Source: Flavobacterium commune (lineage in GTDB: Bacteria > Bacteroidota > Bacteroidia > Flavobacteriales > Flavobacteriaceae). From it: a stretch of 64,000 nt of DNA. Shown in pieces: positions 62,091 through 64,000 of this stretch (positions are counted from its first letter, which is position 1; every line of letters begins with the position of its first letter). Position numbers and translations under genes: made by a program. The notes beneath the pieces are model-generated. The model worked only from the letters and a program-made list of their open reading frames with translations, ran no database searches and had not been told where the DNA came from. The stretch is from contig NZ_CP017774.1 in assembly GCF_001857965.1 (NCBI RefSeq), positions 62,001 through 126,000 of the forward strand, in the 5' to 3' direction.

Positions 62091-62480
62091 CTACAACTTA
62101 TCACTCAAATCTCCTGCATCAATATCCGAATGCGAAGCATCATAAACTGATTTTCCATCTTTAATCAAAAGAATTTGTGGTGACTCGTGATACACATTAA
62201 AACGATTAGCTATTTCATTCGAAATCTCACGGTAGTTCAACAAATCCAGAAAGTACGGCGTAACTTCTTCTCCTAAATTGAATTCGTTTTCAAACTGTTT
62301 CAACGCCATTCGGCTAACACTACAACGGGTGCTGTGTTTAAAAATCACCGCTGGTTTCTCATTCGAATTAAAAATAATTTCACCTAACTGATCCACATCT
62401 GTTAGCAATTCCCAATTTATTTTGCTTTCCTGTTGTTTTGGAGTTTCCTCACTCCCAAAGAAATTTTTTAAAAAACTCAT
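62091..62480 (-). CDS. ytxJ: YtxJ-family protein, bacillithiol-linked monothiol redoxin
   Basis: The ATG at 62480 (MSFLKNFFGSEE) is preferred over one ten codons upstream (62510). 129 residues with a thioredoxin-like fold and a single active cysteine in FKHSTRCSVSRMALKQFE; ESPQILLIKDGKSVYDASH is the cis-Pro region. YtxJ proteins are proposed to remove bacillithiol from protein thiols; Bacteroidetes are among the groups that make bacillithiol. It is divergent from clpB. Confidence 0.9.
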   Translation of the reverse strand: MSFLKNFFGSEETPKQQESKINWELLTDVDQLGEIIFNSNEKPAVIFKHSTRCSVSRMALKQFENEFNLGEEVTPYFLDLLNYREISNEIANRFNVYHESPQILLIKDGKSVYDASHSDIDAGDLSDKL

Positions 62481-62630
62481 ATTTTGACTTATTTTCTGAC
62501 TTTTTGACATTTAAAACTGATAAAAATCATTCTTTTTGTGTCTTTTTGTCCGTAATTTTACTATGGAATATAATTTGTCCCAACTCCTGCAAAGTTAAGT
62601 AATTAGTTTTAACCAAATCTATAAAACAAA

Positions 62631-64000
62631 ATGAACATCAATAAATTCACAATTAAATCGCAGGAAGCCATTCAGCTTTCGCAACAGTTGGCTCAAAGCA
62701 ATGGTCAACAACAAATAGAAAACGAACACATTTTCAAAGCTATTTTTGAAGTAGATGAAAATGTAGCACCTTTTATTTTGAAAAAACTCAATGTCAATGT
62801 GCCTTTATTTTTGCAAATTTTGGATAGCACCATTCAAAGTTTTCCTAAAGTTTCGGGTGGAGACATCATGCTTTCCAGAGAAGCCAATAAAACGTTGAAC
62901 GAAGCCGAAATAATTGCGCAAAAAATGAACGATGAATACGTTTCTATCGAACATTTAATCTTAGCTATTTTTGCTTCCAAATCTAAAGTAGCACAGATTC
63001 TAAAAGATCAGGGCGTTACCGAAAAAGGATTGAAAGTAACAATCGAAGAATTGCGTAAAGGCGAAAGAGTAACCTCAGCATCAGCCGAAGAAACCTATAA
63101 TTCCTTGAACAAATACGCTAAAAACCTCAACGAATTAGCCCGTAGCGGTAAACTGGATCCCGTTATTGGCCGTGATGAAGAAATTCGACGTGTATTACAA
63201 ATTTTAACCCGACGCACAAAAAACAACCCAATGCTGGTGGGAGAACCTGGTGTGGGTAAAACCGCCATTGCCGAAGGATTAGCACACCGAATTGTTGATG
63301 GTGATGTTCCTGAAAACCTAAAGGAAAAAATTGTGTATTCGCTTGACATGGGAGCTTTGATTGCGGGTGCTAAATACAAAGGAGAATTTGAAGAACGCTT
63401 GAAATCAGTGGTGAAAGAAGTAACTTCTGCCGAAGGAGATATTGTACTTTTCATTGACGAAATCCACACGCTCGTTGGTGCCGGAGGTGGTGAAGGTGCG
63501 ATGGATGCGGCTAATATCCTGAAACCTGCTTTAGCACGTGGAGAACTGCGTGCTATTGGGGCAACCACCTTGGACGAATACCAAAAATATTTTGAAAAAG
63601 ACAAAGCCTTAGAAAGACGTTTTCAAAAAGTAATGATTGAAGAACCCGATACCGAAAGTGCCATTTCGATTCTGCGTGGTATTAAAGAAAAATATGAAAC
63701 CCATCATCAGGTACAAATTAAAGACGAGGCAATTATTGCGGCTGTGGAATTATCGCAACGTTATATTACCAACCGTTTTTTACCAGATAAAGCCATCGAC
63801 TTAATGGACGAGGCCGCTTCTAAAATCCGTATGGAAATCAATTCAAAACCAGAAGAGCTGGATGTTTTGGATCGAAAAGTAATGCAATTAGAAATCGAAA
63901 TTGAAGCCATCAAACGGGAGAACGATGAAAGCAAACTCAAAATTTTAGGAATGGAATTAGCCAACCTAAAAGAAGAGCGCAACAAGATTTTTGCCAAATG
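62631..64000 (+). CDS. clpB: ATP-dependent disaggregase ClpB, partial (3' end outside window)
   Basis: The start is the ATG at 62631; the frame is open to the window end, covering about 456 of the usual ~865 residues. The N-domain (about 1-145, [20 protein letters not shown]) is followed by the first AAA+ module with Walker [10 protein letters not shown] (about residues 204-212) and Walker B VLFIDEIH, then the start of the coiled-coil middle domain ([19 protein letters not shown]). The middle domain separates ClpB from ClpA and ClpC. It works with DnaK to dissolve protein aggregates. A TATAATTTG sequence about 60 bases upstream may be promoter-related. Confidence 0.96.
   Translation, partial: MNINKFTIKSQEAIQLSQQLAQSNGQQQIENEHIFKAIFEVDENVAPFILKKLNVNVPLFLQILDSTIQSFPKVSGGDIMLSREANKTLNEAEIIAQKMNDEYVSIEHLILAIFASKSKVAQILKDQGVTEKGLKVTIEELRKGERVTSASAEETYNSLNKYAKNLNELARSGKLDPVIGRDEEIRRVLQILTRRTKNNPMLVGEPGVGKTAIAEGLAHRIVDGDVPENLKEKIVYSLDMGALIAGAKYKGEFEERLKSVVKEVTSAEGDIVLFIDEIHTLVGAGGGEGAMDAANILKPALARGELRAIGATTLDEYQKYFEKDKALERRFQKVMIEEPDTESAISILRGIKEKYETHHQVQIKDEAIIAAVELSQRYITNRFLPDKAIDLMDEAASKIRMEINSKPEELDVLDRKVMQLEIEIEAIKRENDESKLKILGMELANLKEERNKIFAK

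Noticed and set aside
63095..63604. 169-codon minus-strand frame rich in Ser, Pro and Ala
   Set aside because: Antisense shadow of clpB, whose motifs are all on the plus strand.

Overview
The window reads as a chromosomal segment of a member of the Flavobacteriaceae, most likely Flavobacterium or a close relative. Support: strongly AT-rich DNA, a SusC/SusD locus, PorP/SprF and a gliding-motility type C-terminal domain (type IX secretion), a YtxJ-like bacillithiol-linked protein, Bacteroidetes promoters of the TAnnTTTG type, and arginine genes of the succinyl-ornithine type. No rRNA, tRNA or CRISPR array was seen.

Region 1 (1-15.8 kb, mostly minus strand) is a polysaccharide utilisation locus for arabinan or arabinose-decorated pectin. 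It holds SusC with an N-terminal STN signalling domain, SusD, four GH43 enzymes and two GH51 arabinofuranosidases (one cut by the window edge). Control is by a FecR anti-sigma factor, a divergently transcribed ECF sigma factor and a Nudix-fold AraR/NrtR-type regulator whose Nudix box has lost its catalytic acids. A promoter-like -7 box plus terminator between susC and fecR suggests a small antisense RNA.

Region 2 (15.8-22.6 kb) holds GapN, a rhodanese, a Crp/Fnr regulator with a TauE/SafE exporter, a DODA-type dioxygenase, an NmrA-type oxidoreductase divergent from an HxlR regulator, and coaD.

Region 3 (22.6-33.1 kb) is a nitrate assimilation locus. A dimeric-type chlorite dismutase and an NrtA/NrtB/NrtD-type ABC importer lie on the minus strand. 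Divergent from them are a giant NasA-FAD reductase-BFD fusion, a sulfite/nitrite-reductase-like protein ending in a rubredoxin domain, and a thioesterase. Both divergent promoters carry TACGTA boxes.

Region 4 (33.1-43.1 kb): an IS256-family element, a fasciclin protein, a T9SS triad (type B CTD adhesin, PorP/SprF, OmpA-TPR protein) and rpsA.

Region 5 (43.2-45.7 kb) is a decayed accessory patch: a structured intergenic element, a membrane protein gene frameshifted at a T7 run, gene fragments, a lipoprotein and a degenerate direct repeat.

Region 6 (45.9-60.6 kb): a sugar:H+ symporter, a lipoprotein, then a combined arginine/proline biosynthesis cluster (GNAT, argG, argC, argD, proA, proB, argF', argB, argE, argH). 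It is interrupted by a GxxExxY gene flanked by inverted repeats.

Region 7 (60.6-64 kb): a second IS256 copy, a YtxJ-like protein and the start of clpB. Both IS copies are 1370 bp, have 8-bp target duplications, and sit in the same orientation on the T-tract of a Rho-independent terminator. Many intergenic gaps hold long hairpins built from recurring short words.
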